Positions 31,980-43,750 of a stretch of DNA of 64,000 bases are shown piece after piece. The stretch is from positions 464,248 through 528,247 of the forward strand of contig NW_020167545.1 in the NCBI RefSeq assembly GCF_001641265.1. Reading direction: 5' to 3'. Position numbers and translations under genes: made by a program. Source of the DNA: Pseudogymnoascus destructans (lineage: Eukaryota; Ascomycota; Leotiomycetes; Thelebolales; Thelebolaceae). The first letter of the stretch is position 1, and the number at the start of each line of letters is the position of its first letter. The notes under the pieces were generated by a model. That model was not told the origin of the DNA. It did not search any database and was given only the letters and a program-made list of their open reading frames with translations.

Positions 31980-32674
31980 CATAGCATATCTCTACAACCC
32001 TCTATGATTCATTACATGACATCACTCATACTACCACATGACATATCTCTACCAACTAGAGGCCTAGGAGCATGAACGATAGCTCTAAAAGCTCCTACGA
32101 ACCTCTATGATTCATTACATGTCATCGCTCCTTAGTTACCCACAAGATTGGTTAAGTTATGACATAATTTGTCTATAGGGGTACTCTGACCTTGGACCTC
32201 CTTTTACTTCGTATAGGCTAGGAACCTAGGAGATAGTTCTATGGGATTCTCTTACGTCGACTACAGTTACCAAGCCTGGTTAGTCATGGAAAGTCTTGGA
32301 AAATGAGAGAACTACACTCCTTTGGCATAAATAGGATTGCCCTTTCCTTAAGAAAGGGCAAGCAGGCAATACAGTAAATCGACTATCACATACTTCCACG
32401 TCTTTTACAAGCTTCCAAGCATTCATCTTGTTACTCCTTGTTTCTGAAAAGTCAGTGAGGTGCTAACCTCTGACTTATCCCTGAGTTCTCAGACTCAACA
32501 TTTGTTACAACTTGTCTAAACCACTCCACTACATCATACACCTGATTGCTGCATTGTGGAATAGTCTAAGCTACGACCCTTTGGCTCTGTTTGCTAAGAC
32601 AGTGTGTTGTCTTAGTAAATTCATCCCTTCCTTGGGTGGCTAGATTCTCACATCTGGTGCACCCACCATTACAA
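31980..32674 (-). mobile_element. Gypsy LTR, family 2, reverse copy
   Basis: Ends in CACCCACCATTACA, the reverse complement of the LTR start. With the forward copy immediately to its left it makes a head-to-head inverted duplication of more than 600 bp per arm. Confidence 0.75.
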
Positions 32675-32685
32675 GTATAAACAAA

Positions 32686-33240
32686 GGTTGTTGTCCATTC
32701 TGTGTTTTCTTACTTGAGGAGTAAGTTTACCCCTTTTCAGTTTTTGAGGGTTTCCTGTAGGCTGAGGTGCTGGATTTGGATATCTTTATAGAGGCGTCTA
32801 AGTCCATAGGTTCAGGTGCTGAGTCCTTAGCAGTTGGTGTAGAGGTGTGATTGTTGAAATTTCTTGTTAGATGCCAGTCTTGGTTCTTCTCCTTTCTTCT
32901 TTCAAAAAGCCTATCATCAAGTCTGACAGCTTTCTCTATAAGCGTTTGAAGTGTTGTAGGGCGTTCTTCTTTGCTGAGTTCATCCTTAATAGAGCTCTTG
33001 AGTCCTTGGTAGTAAGTGAAGACCAAGGCTTCTTCATTCCAAGTCAAGTGAGAAGTGATTCTCCTAAATTCTGTTGTATACTGAGCAGCAGAGGTCTTTT
33101 GACATAGTTTCTGTAGCTCTCTTTCTGCTGTAGCAGTTTCGTTGATGTCTCCAAAGGTCCTGGTAAGTTCCTCTTGAAACTGGTCATAAGAGGTAATCAA
33201 AGGTGTAGTGGTATTTTGGCTGTTGTACCCTAACCTCGCA
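32686..33240 (-). pseudogene. Ty3/gypsy gag fragment
   Basis: Minus-strand retrotransposon gag domain: FQEELTRTFGDINETATAER, then LQKLCQKTSAAQYTTEFRRI, LTWNEEALVFTYYQGLKSSI and EKAVRLDDRLFERRKEKNQ. Beyond the MDLDAS linker a one-base shift leads to RKHRMDNNLCLY, the start of the CCHC zinc knuckle, where the sequence ends at the LTR start at 32674. The ORF's apparent N-terminus (33240-33317) is unrelated flanking sequence. Protease and the remainder of pol are missing here. Confidence 0.82.
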
Positions 33241-34129
33241 CCGTGCCCCAAAATCGGTACGTACCTCATCCCATTCCAAAGTCGGCCATCACCACAACTC
33301 CACACATGACATCGCATAGCATGGAATTGGAGGAATTATTGGAGGGGGAGCTTTAGGAAATTTGAGTTCCAATACCAAGTCCAATTGCAATTCCAATTCC
33401 AGATCCCCCATCCAGACGCTCCCCGCTCCCAAATATCGCCGCCCGCGCCGGCATCGCCGGATGCGGCACAGAACCAACCAACCCCCATCCATCCCCAAGC
33501 GAACCCCACCTCACCTCACAGAACAGAACAGGCAAAAAGCTCCGCGCGGGAACGAAACCTGCATGCAGGCACGCACGCGGCGAGGGCAGGAAGAAACAAA
33601 GGTATCCTGTCTTGGGCGGAGATTGCGATGGTTGGGGTGCTGACGTTGATGGGCCCACGGATGTACAGTATGTACAGTGTCGAAGGGTGGAGTGGTGGGC
33701 AAGCGGCGGCGATCGGTGGCATGTGAAGCGGCGGCGGCGGCGGCGGTGTGGGCTATCTGGCGCTGGGATGGACCTCACGAACGGCCGGAGGAGCCGCCGT
33801 TACCAAACAAAGCGCGTCCTCTCCAGGCTCCGGGCTGGTTTAGCGCCTACGATGGATGGACTTATCCGCGCCGGACTTCCGGTTCGACAGCGCTACGCTA
33901 CGGCGTAGGTACGTCAGGGGTCGGCTAGCATCGAGCGTCGTGGTGGACGAGAACGTGGGCGCTGGTGTGGGTGGGTGTGGTTCGTTCGGCGAGAGGGGGC
34001 TACATGGGGGGGAGAGTGGCGTGTGGGTTTGGGGCTATTGGGGGGCTATGGGGGGGATGGGGATGGACGGGCTATGGGGGGGGATGGACGGGCTATGGGG
34101 TGCTGGGAGGGGTGGGGATGTTCAGCTTT

Positions 34130-34262
34130 TCAGGGGGGGAAGGGGGGGGAGGGGAGGGGGAGGGGGATGGGGATGGGGATGGGGATGGGGAGTATATATA
34201 TGAGAGAGTATATATATGAGAGTATATATGAGAGAGCATATATACGCATATATATACTCATA
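34130..34262. repeat. (GGGGAT)n followed by TATATATGAGAGAG repeats
   Basis: A run of GGGGAT units (34163-34192) passes directly into three copies of TATATATGAGAG-type sequence. Confidence 0.8.
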
Positions 34263-34636
34263 TACACCCACAAGCCATGAGTCGTAAGCTCACACCCAGC
34301 AACTCGTCAAGTCTGGTTGACAGCGGGTGACAGCTCTCTCCAGCTCTCTCCAGCTCTCTCCAGCTCCCTGACAGTGAACAGCTGCACCGACGGTTTAGGT
34401 GCTAAAGACGGTCTCAGTCACCATCTCAGACCCGTCTGAGATGGTGACGGGGAAGATATGGAAGACATGACGATCGGCCCCCTCCTATTTGCGAGGCTAG
34501 TTCATGGTTCATTTGTTAGTAATTCAGGGGACTTTCTCTTCTCACTGTAAACATCTCAGATCGGATCTTAGACAGCCTGGAATAAGGTGGTGGAATAAGG
34601 GAAATAAGGGAAGAACTGCAGCCGTTTTCCCCTTTA

Positions 34637-34735
34637 CATACTGGAACTGTGCTGTTGCTGTAACTGTATTGTAACTGTAACTGTGCTGTTTGTAACTGTA
34701 CTGTAACTGTACTGTAACTGTAACTGTACTGTCAC
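34637..34735. repeat. CTGTAACTGTA repeat
   Basis: Degenerate hexamer repeat of CTGTAA/CTGTAC over about 100 bp, giving an 11- to 12-bp higher-order period. Confidence 0.8.
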
Positions 34736-35610
34736 AATTGGGACTTACTGTCAACCGCCAATTTATACTGCAGTTCCATGTACTTCTGTACTTACCACCA
34801 TACCATACCTCATGCAAAATATCTGACCGACGACCCAACCACCAAAACCTTCAACCAACCTCCTCCTCCACCTCCTCCACCTCCTCCTCCTCCCCAAAAA
34901 ACCATCACCGCCGACCACCGCCAGCGACACACCGGAAACTTCACCTCCACCTCCACCTCGTCTTCCACCTCGTCCTCCACCTCGTCCTCACCCCTCCACG
35001 TCCTTTTCCCTTCCCCCCTCTTCCCCCCTCTTCCCCCAGCGATAATCTTCTTGCCTGCTCTGCTTGCTCTCTCTTTCGTTAAACTGCTTCTTCACGACCT
35101 AATCCTCTCGTTACCTTGCTACTTTCTTCCTTGTCCATATTACAAGTCTTCCTGCATCCGACCAATCTCTTTCCTTCCATCTCCCTCCGAAAAGGCAACA
35201 ACACAGACTCCCCTGCCACCTATTCGGACTGTCGCTACACACGATTCTCTCGACCTTCTACACAATCATTCCCGAACTTTATACGCATCTCAGCGTCTAG
35301 CAGTCGTTTCTAGCGAGCCCTGATATCCATCCTATACGACCTTCACGCTTCCGATCTCCTCGAGTCTAGGTTTTGGATATACTGCGCTGCACACAAGCAC
35401 AGCACAGCACAGCACAGCACCATCAAAGAACCGTCGTACAAAACACAACATCTCCGCCGTCCCGATCTACTGCGATACTCAAATCTACATATAGCCTCAC
35501 TACACTGCATACCCAGCACATAAACATACACACATATCCCGTACAGCCAGCCTCGCTTCATGCCCAGCGCAGCTTAGCCGCTCTTCCCACCGCGACTACC
35601 CACCACCCCC

Positions 35611-38600
35611 ATGCCGAAGCTCCCCAAGGCCTTCGCACGGCGCAAGTCGGCCGCCAATGTCCTCGATGAGCCTCTCGCCGACGTCCCGCCGAACCAGCAG
35701 ACATTCAGGGTCTTCGACCGCGCCAACACTACCAACCTCGATGGCGGCAAGCCGAGGCTAAACGATGGCAGCGGCAACATCATCAGTGGCAGGCCCAGCA
35801 CCGATCCAGAGAGGGATGATAATATATTCTCAGGGTTCAGCAACCGGTATGTTCAAGTCCCCGCGGCTCCTATATGTGTTTTGCTATTTTTATTTTTATT
35901 TTTATTTTTATTTTTATTTTTATTTTGTTTTTATTTTTATTTTTGGGCATACATGGACAGGCCCACCTTGGCATTGGCTGCTAGGGTAGCCTCATCCTTT
36001 TTCCAGAGGTGTAAATAATTCCTGTGGCACAGCCGCCCATCATCTTTATTTCCCTTCTCCTTTCCAATCCTCACCCTACCCACAAACGCCTCCTGCCAGT
36101 CAGCTGCTGACAACTGTGAAGCGGCAGCGGGACCTCTAATTCAAACACCGTTTCAACGGCTGACAATTCCTCGAGGCGTAGTGCTGTCTCATCCGCGTCT
36201 TCCGACCCGAAAGACACCACCGCCGCCAACGGGAAGAACAACAGCGCGCCCCTCCCCGCCACGCTCAAGGGCACATCGAAGTTCTCCCTGATATCAACGG
36301 GCAAGGCCTTCTCCTTCGGACGGAAGCACTCCCCGGGCTCGACGCCGCCAAACACGACCCAAGAGGACCTCTCGAAACCGCTCACGCCGGCAAAGGATGA
36401 CGCAACCCGCTCAAGCACTCTGACCGACAGCACGAGGAGTGATTACTCGAGCACGAACGCTTCACTGAAGCTGGATAGCAGGCTTAGTCTCGGTGGTGAC
36501 TTCGCAGCCATGTTTATGGGAACTGGGGACCGCAAGAGCGCGGTGTTGGATGCTGAGAATAGGCGGACTCAGTCGGTGAGCCCGGCGGTAAGTGCACATT
36601 CGCACACCGGTCAATTGGAGCATGTCTAACGTTGCACAGGAGGGATCTACATCGACCGCGAGGCAGTCCGGCGTTTCAAGGAAACCGCTCGGGAATGTCA
36701 GCAACGAGCGGTCCCTAACAGGGGATACATCGTCATATCCATGGGGGGCACAAAAGTCGGCAGAGAAGCAGCGGCTCATGTTTAGCACGAGCCCTGGGCC
36801 CTCACCGTCAGCGACGCCGCCGCCTGTACCGGAGCATGACACGAATGGCAGTAACAACACAAACAGTTCGGGTGTAGGATTAAGGAGGAGCAGTGCTGTG
36901 AGGAAGCAGTCGCTGATGGCCATTGGAGATGGAGAGGATGAGGACGCAAAGCTGATGAGGGAGTCTATTAATGCGATGAGGCAGCTTAATGTGGATGAGA
37001 CACCCAGGGCGAGGGATAGCTGGATCAACCCATCCGCAGTAGATGCGTATAACGTTGCCAACACCCCAAAGCCCACAGCACCGAGCTCCAACAACACCAC
37101 TCCCCGTGCTCGCTACCCCGCCACCGAGCCCCAAGAAGATGGCCTCTTCGACCAACAGACCGCCGCCTCCGCGAACCTCGCCCTTCAATGGGGCGAGAAG
37201 CCGATCACACCCCAGTCCTCCGCACCAAAGAACAAAGTCATGACAACTGCACAGTTTGAGCGCTACCGCCAAGAGCAGGAGCGACAGAAGCGACACAGTC
37301 AGGGCAAGTTCCCCGACGCCAAAGCCGACGATGACGACGACGCCGCAGACGACACCTACGAAGACGAAGATGACGACGAAGAGGAGCGCCGCAAGGAACA
37401 GGCCAAGCAGCGCCGCAAGCAAGAGGCACACATGACCGTCTACCGCCAACAGATGATGAAAATCACCGGCGAGACAGCCAACCCCGGCGCGCGCCTCTCC
37501 GCCGTCACCTCCCAAAGCACACCCAACCTCCAACTCTACGCCGACAGCCCCGGTGCCGACGAGGAAGAAGACGAAGATATCCCCCTTGCCATCCTCGTCG
37601 CCCACGGCTTCCCTAACCGCGGCCGTGCCCCCGGCCAACTCGGCGGTATGGCCTCAAACCCTAACCTCCGCGCCGCCAGCCAGATGAGCGGCGCGTACCC
37701 CCCACCTCCCCGCTCCGTCACCGGCGGCGCTGGTGAGCGCGCCAGCGCCCTCCCTGCGTTTGCTCGTCGCCTCCCGCAGGATCCGTACTTCGGCGCTGGC
37801 CTCGTTAACTCTTCCAACCGCGAGTCGCTCGCTCTAGGTAGCGGCTCGCAGTACGGCGGTACTGGCGGCGGCCCGCGCGCGCAGCCAGGCGGACTAGTAG
37901 GCGTCATCGCATCGGAAGAACGTTCGCGCGCCATGAGACGCGGAAGCACCAACCCCGCCGGCGAATACCCAGCCATGCCAGCTGGTATGGGCCTAGGCTA
38001 CTCGGGCGGTGCCCGCACCCCAGGTGCAATGCCCCAGGACCCCGTGGTAATGCAGGCCCAGATCGCGGCGATGCAAGCTCAACTGCAGCAGAGCATGGAG
38101 ATGCAATTCCAGTTCTTCCAGATGATGGCTGGGGCCGCCCCACCAATGCAAGCGCCTCCGGGAGTGCAGATGGTGCCCGGCATGATGCCGCAGGGTATGA
38201 TTCCCCCACAGGGCATGCCGGCGCAAGGTGCGCCGCAGCTAGGGGGTATGGGTATGGGCCGCACGAGTATCATAGGGAGCAGTCTTGGTTTCGGCGGTGC
38301 GTTCCCAGCCGGACCGCGCAGTGTCGCCGGTATGCAACGCCCAATATCCATGTTGGATCCGAGGGGTGCTCCGTATGCGGCTTCGATTGCCCCGAGCGAG
38401 AGGAGTAATGTCGGGATGCCGGGCCGTTACAGACCCGTCAGCCACATGCCTGCGGAGAACGCGAACGGCGTCGCGGCACCGCGAATGAGTGTCCTTGCTG
38501 TTGGCGGCAGGGGGCCGACTGTCACGGTGAGGCCGGTGGAGGGGGGAGAGGAGGACGAGGATGATGCGTGGGAGGAGATGAAGAGGCAGAAGGAGAAGAA

Positions 38601-38682
38601 GAAGAGTATTTGGAGGATGAAGAGGGAGAAGAAGGGGGTGCTTGTTGAGGAGGTGGGGGAGATGGCTATGTTTACTAGTTAG
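35611..38682 (+). CDS. Fungal protein of unknown function, disordered, with acidic/basic coiled region
   Basis: Exons are 35611-35846, 36122-36587 and 36640-38682, giving 914 residues; both junctions are in phase. I do not recognise a named family. Visible: a basic start (MPKLPKAFARRKSAANVLDE); long Ser/Thr/Pro-rich segments with possible phosphosites; a conserved-looking core RDSWINPSAVDAYNVANTPK; QFERYRQEQERQKRHSQGKF followed by a run of Asp and a Lys/Arg/Glu helix; EEDEDIPLAILVAHGFPNRG; then a Met/Gln/Pro-rich segment (MQAQIAAMQAQLQQSMEMQF) and a basic C-terminal helix (KKKSIWRMKREKKGVLVEEV). No membrane segment or signal peptide. The 275-nt first intron is much longer than others here because of a TTTTA run. 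Confidence 0.75.
35881..35945. repeat. (TTTTTA)n run inside an intron
   Basis: About ten TTTTTA units within the first intron of the gene at 35611. This expansion accounts for the intron's unusual length. Confidence 0.85.
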
Positions 38683-39950
38683 GTTTGAGGGGGGTTGAAG
38701 TATGCGGAGAGAATGGTAGGGGAGCATTGCGTGGGCGTTCTTGTTTTATACTTTGGGTGGTGTGGTGGGAAGTGCGCCGGAAACTATGATCTCTTTGAGG
38801 GGATTTTTGTTTGTTTTTATAGGGGTAGAGAGGTGGCCCCTCCAGTGAAATGGGCACATGTTGCGGCTTGGGATGACATACAGATGGATAAGCTGATGGA
38901 AGGCCGGAGGGTAGATTACCTTATAGTACCTTAATAATGGATGCCGATGTACTTTTATAAAATGAGCTGTTTGGTGCGAGGTGTGATGATGTGAGGTCCC
39001 GCCAAATCCTTGGAATATATAAATATAATAGGATATATGGTTGTTCTGGGCACCCGTACCCACCACGTGCCTTCAGAAAGCAGGAACTTTCTACTGTTCT
39101 ACTATTACGAATCGAACAGTTCGTGCTTGAAGCATTTCCTGTTATTTCCATATGCAATACCACTACCTTACCACCTCAACCCATCGGATATCCAATTAAT
39201 ATCGGGGCCTATATTGTTACTAGGCCCCTGTGCTATTAATAGCGGCACTATCTGCCGCGCCAAGGCGGCGTTGTTGCTTCAGCTCCCCCATACAGGATCG
39301 GGGTAAGCGCGCCCTTCCACCACCAACGACCGCCACGACCGCCACGACCGTCACGATACAAGATCCCAAATCCTCCTCAAAGGGCTCTGGACAGCGTCGA
39401 CTCTATATCGATTTAGCCGGCAAACTGACCCTGTGGCTAGTTAAATCTAGGTTTCACGTCGCCGCCCGTGTGAGATTGCGACTTCAGCTGTCCGTTATCG
39501 AACCTTTGCGACCCCCACAACTCCCACCTCAGTAATCTCGGCTCTATCGTGCTAGATAGTATCGCCTTGGGCGCAACAGTGAGGAGGCCGGCAATAATAT
39601 ATTCTTACACGACAAGCCTGCCCCGACGCTCGAGTCTCCCGTGCTGCGAAATTACGGGGTTATCTGACTTTGTGGGCATTTACCCCCCCCCCCGGCCTAT
39701 GCGACCATTTCCACCATCTCGACACACGACAGTACGACGGCAGAGAGGAACAACAAACATTAAGAGGCAAACTTATACACTGCATACATACTATAAACGC
39801 AATTAGCGCCGGGAGTTGTTCTGGGTGCGCTTTTTTGCTGTTCGCCTCAGCGTCCCTGTACAGCCTCGAGGCTGAGGTGCCGCCCGCTTGAACGATACAC
39901 GCCGCTGCGACGTCAGATACAGTGACAGCAGCATAAATACATTTAGCATC
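38683..39950. other. Intergenic region upstream of crzA
   Basis: No gene seen. AT-rich in the left half, then a pyrimidine- and C-rich leader with a C run at 39680-39689. The open frame upstream of 39951 begins with TTG. Confidence 0.5.
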
Positions 39951-42178
39951 ATGGATCACCAAGGGAATTCCCCGACTGGGGAGAACCCAAACCATTTAAA
40001 GCAGGAGCAGTCGCCGCAGCCAAGTAGCTATCAAGACGATATCAACCCCGCCAACCTCGGGCTCGCTATCAACAACGGCAATCTTCAAGAACAATATTCC
40101 AGTGGACAATTTTTGCAAGGCCAGACTTTTCCAGTATTTGAGACGAACGTCGAACAGAACCAGCAGTTCTCGCAGGGAAATATTGTAGAAGCTCTTTACG
40201 CGTTGAGCCAAAACCAGATCGCCCAGCCAGAGTTCCAGCAACAGTTCGACGGCAACCAGCAGTTCCAGAACCAGCAATTCAACTACGACGATAGCTTCCT
40301 CGGAGTAAACAACTATAACGGCGGAGACTTCTCACTATATCCGAATCCTCCGACCCAGAACGATATCTACGATCCCTCTTTATACATTAACGACTCGCCT
40401 CCACAATCTGTCAACCCGGCGGATCTAATTGGTGATATATCGTCACCCCCACAACACACACCAACACCACCCCAAATGCTCACAGCAGAGCTTCCGCAGA
40501 CGTCGTCTGCTCAGCAGCACCAATTCCCACTGTCACCTGGGCACTCGAGAACCGCCTCGTTGCAGCCAGAGAGCGCCCAGTTCCCGAATGCCCAGCTCCC
40601 GACAGACTGGGGCATGATCCCACAGCAATTCAAGACTCATCGGAAGACCCCCTCGGAATACTCTGATGTCTCTGCATCTTCCCTAGCGCCATCGCCGAAT
40701 TTGGGACTGCATGATAGCTTTGACACATCGGACCAGCGCCATTCTCCGCTGGTGCACCCGCAGGATCAAGGTATCTACCAGGACCTGGGAGCGATGGGGA
40801 AGTTCTCGCTATCAGATCATCATCATGGGAACAGCCCTTTGAATATCAGGAGCCCGGCTCATTCACCCCAGCCATCACCACGACTCGATCCGCAGCAGAT
40901 AGGCCAAATGAACCAGCAGAGCCCGTTTATGCTGAGTATGAATATGCCGAATAACGGATACATCCAACAGCCTACCCTGGACATGTATGGCCAGCAGCAT
41001 TTCAAGCAGGATAATTTTGCCGAGATGGGCCAGGAACAGCAGGGTCAGGGACAACAGATGCCGCCGCCTGATATTAATATCGAGTTTGCGCCGGCCTCGA
41101 GGCAAAACAGCTTCCCGGTGAAAGCACCGTTAGATCAAGATGCCCTGACTCCACCACAACGAGGTAAGACGCTTTCTATCAGCCTAGGGTATGAACTTTG
41201 ATACTAACATGAACAGGACGACGACCCAGAGCTAGCTCCGATATTACTGGTAATGGACCCTCGCAGTTTTCCCGCCCAGGAACTCCGAGCAACCTCGGCC
41301 CCGGTTCAGATCGTGGATCATCTCCACCAGGTCGATCCTTGTCTCCTCTGGATAGGGCCGGTGCGTCCACCCCGGGCCACCGACGCCGGCAGTCAACATC
41401 CGCGATTCCAAACCAGCGCGATTATATCCTCGGCCTCGCAGACCCCGAGTATCAAGCAGTGTCTGGCAGTGCGGAAAACGGCAACCCGAAGCGCGTTCAG
41501 AAACACCCTGCCACTTTCCAGTGTACACTCTGCCCCAAGCGATTCACCCGTGCCTACAACCTGCGCTCCCATCTCAGAACACACACGGATGAGAGGCCCT
41601 TCGTCTGTACCGTATGCAGCAAGGCCTTCGCGCGGCAACACGACCGGAAACGGCACGAAGGCCTGCACTCAGGCGAGAAGAAGTTCGTCTGCAAGGGCGA
41701 GCTGAAGCAAGGCGGACAATGGGGTTGTGGTAGGCGCTTCGCTCGCGCCGATGCCCTCGGTCGCCATTTCCGCTCCGAGGCGGGCAGAATTTGCATCAAG
41801 CCGCTGCTGGATGAAGAGCACACCGAGCGGCAGCGGCTGTGGCATGAGCAGCATATGGCGCAGAATATCCAGCAGCCGCCGCCACAGACTATGGATGCAA
41901 ACGGCTTCCCCATGGATGCCAGCGGGAACTACACACTCCCCGCCGCGCTGCTGGCGCAGTACCCCGCGCTGGCAGGACTGAGCTGGGCAGACTTACCTCA
42001 GGGTGACGCTATGGAGGATGATGTGAGTGGGAGGAGCAGCTTCGATGCTAGTGGGAGCGAGTACTACGACGAAGGGGACGAGACGGGGTATGTGAGTGGT
42101 CCTGGGACGGGGTTCACGCAGGGCCAGATGCCGGATGGGTATCGTGTTGATTATGCGAGTGATTATGGCGGGAGGTGA
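39951..42178 (+). CDS. crzA: Calcineurin-responsive C2H2 transcription factor CrzA/Crz1
   Basis: Nuclear effector of Ca2+/calcineurin signalling, controlling ion-stress and cell-wall genes. Exons are 39951-41163 and 41217-42178 (53-nt intron), giving 724 residues. The N-terminal half is Gln/Asn-rich. A calcineurin-docking PxIxIT-type site, PDINIE, lies at about residues 373-378, followed by the conserved FAPASRQNSF. Zinc fingers begin near residue 506: FQCTLCPKRFTRAYNLRSHL, then CTVCSKAFARQHDRKRHEGL, then the atypical third finger CKGELKQGGQWGCGRRFARA with DALGRHFRSEAGRICIKPLL after it. This finger set is diagnostic of Crz1 orthologues. The C-terminus is acidic. Nuclear entry is expected to depend on calcineurin dephosphorylation (family knowledge). 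Confidence 0.95.
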
Positions 42179-42569
42179 GAGAGGGGGGGGGTTAGCACGT
42201 GATCAGCACGGACGGGGTGGTTTGGTTTACATTCTTTTTCATGGCTTGGCTTGGGGGGGAACTGATAGAAGGGGGTGAGATATTACCATGGATGAAATAC
42301 GGCGTCTTTATTTTTCGACATATGGGGCATTATGTAACGGCCTATCGGTGGGGTCTTGTCTTGTCTGGCTGATTCTTGGTATTTATTCTTCTGGACGGCT
42401 TCTACGTTTTTATTTTCTAGTCGCGATACCTTTTTTGTTTTGGTTGTCACGATACCCTTTGATCGGATTAGACTAGCTGCAGCCTTTTTGCAGCCTTTTA
42501 TTAGAGTAGGTAGTCGGTTATGAAACTTTTTTGGATGTGGATGGACAGGGCCGATGAGATTTGAAGGGT

Positions 42570-42628
42570 TCCCAATTCCCAATTCCCAATTCCCAATTCC
42601 CAATTCCCAATTCCCAATTCCCAATTCC
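42570..42628. repeat. (CCCAATT)n microsatellite
   Basis: Eight copies of the heptamer CCCAATT in a row. Confidence 0.9.
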
Positions 42629-43031
42629 ATCCCAGCCTTAGCACCCTCATACATACATCTTCATCCTCCCCCTTCAGCCCTTCCTCCCCTTCATCCTCCC
42701 CCTTATACCACTTCTCCCCCTTCCATCCCTCCTACGCTACACAACCATCATGCACCTCATGGCACCACACTCGACACACACATCCCTCCCACTCCAGCCA
42801 CAACCACAGCCACAACCACAGCCACACTTTGCCGCGGAGGCCAGCGAGTCACAGTGCGCGCTGGGGCGTGAGCTGTGAGGCGCGTGGGATAAGGGCATAC
42901 ATACAACCACCTCCTCACAGCGACTGATACATGAAAGATTTCGGAAATCAGAAACACCCAGCACCCGCCAGCGCCCGCCAGCGCCCGCCAGTGTCAAATC
43001 CCGCAGGAACTGACAGGGAACCCGCTGGAAC

Positions 43032-43133
43032 CTCCTCCACTATTCCCTCCACCTCCTCCACTATTCCCTCCACCTCCTCCACTATTCCCTCCACCTCCTC
43101 CACTATTCCCTCCACCTCCTCCACTATTTCCTC
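43032..43133. repeat. Minisatellite, 21 bp unit
   Basis: About five copies of a unit containing CCTCCACTATTCCCTCCACC. The period is a multiple of three, so open frames across it are not evidence of coding. Confidence 0.85.
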
Positions 43134-43750
43134 CGCCTCCCTCCACTTGGGTTGCCTTGGGTTGTCTTGGGTTGTCCTTGGCTGTCCGCTACTCGACGGC
43201 TTTTTTGGTCTACCAAGCTTGTATTGGTTGGTCCATCCGGTATACAAACTGGGCGATACCTTGCATACTCCCCAGCCTTTTCTTTTTGCCTCTCCACCCA
43301 ATAACCGCCTGGCATTCGGATGATTTTATCGTTGTGAGTGAAGGTCCCAGAAGGAGACATTTTTACAGTAAGTAGTACAACTGACATAGTACACTGATAT
43401 AGTACGAGTACAACATTCCCGAACGAAAAAGTACCGAGTACAAACCTGCCAGAATTCCTCCCTTGTGGTGTCCTGCTGTCGCGCGGCGGCTGCTTCTTTA
43501 TCCCGACTACATCCGTCCCTCGTCCCTCGTCCTTCTTTACCTCTTGTCATCTCATCCCAAAAATCGAACGGTACCATCTGTATAGTCGGATCGAGTATAC
43601 TCCTCCGGCCCCCCACGACTCTCTCTCCACCCGCCATTAAAAAAAAGCGTCGCAGGCGTCCCACGATCACTCCTCGCTCGCGCACCTTCCGCCACATAGC
43701 TTCGATGAGTCTGACACCTCTCTGCGATCCCACGACCTCGAATACACATA

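Larger units (their letters stand above)
33241..35610. other. Long intergenic region and 5' leader
   Basis: No gene supported. It contains G-rich sequence at 33960-34190 with a (GGGGAT)n run, an AT-rich TATATATGAGAGAG repeat (34192-34262), three CAGCTCTCTC copies (34332-34366), a CTGTAACTGTA repeat and a (CCTCCA)n tract. The pyrimidine-rich last kilobase is typical of a fungal promoter with a long 5' UTR. Confidence 0.5.
42179..43750. other. Intergenic region with minisatellites
   Basis: No gene seen. Includes the repeats at 42570-42628 and 43032-43128, and the leader of the next gene, which has a short A/T-poor pyrimidine tract before 43751. Confidence 0.5.

Noticed and set aside
33353..33928. 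Several ORFs of 60-140 residues on both strands
   Set aside because: Overlapping frames in GC-rich DNA without domain, splice structure or start context.
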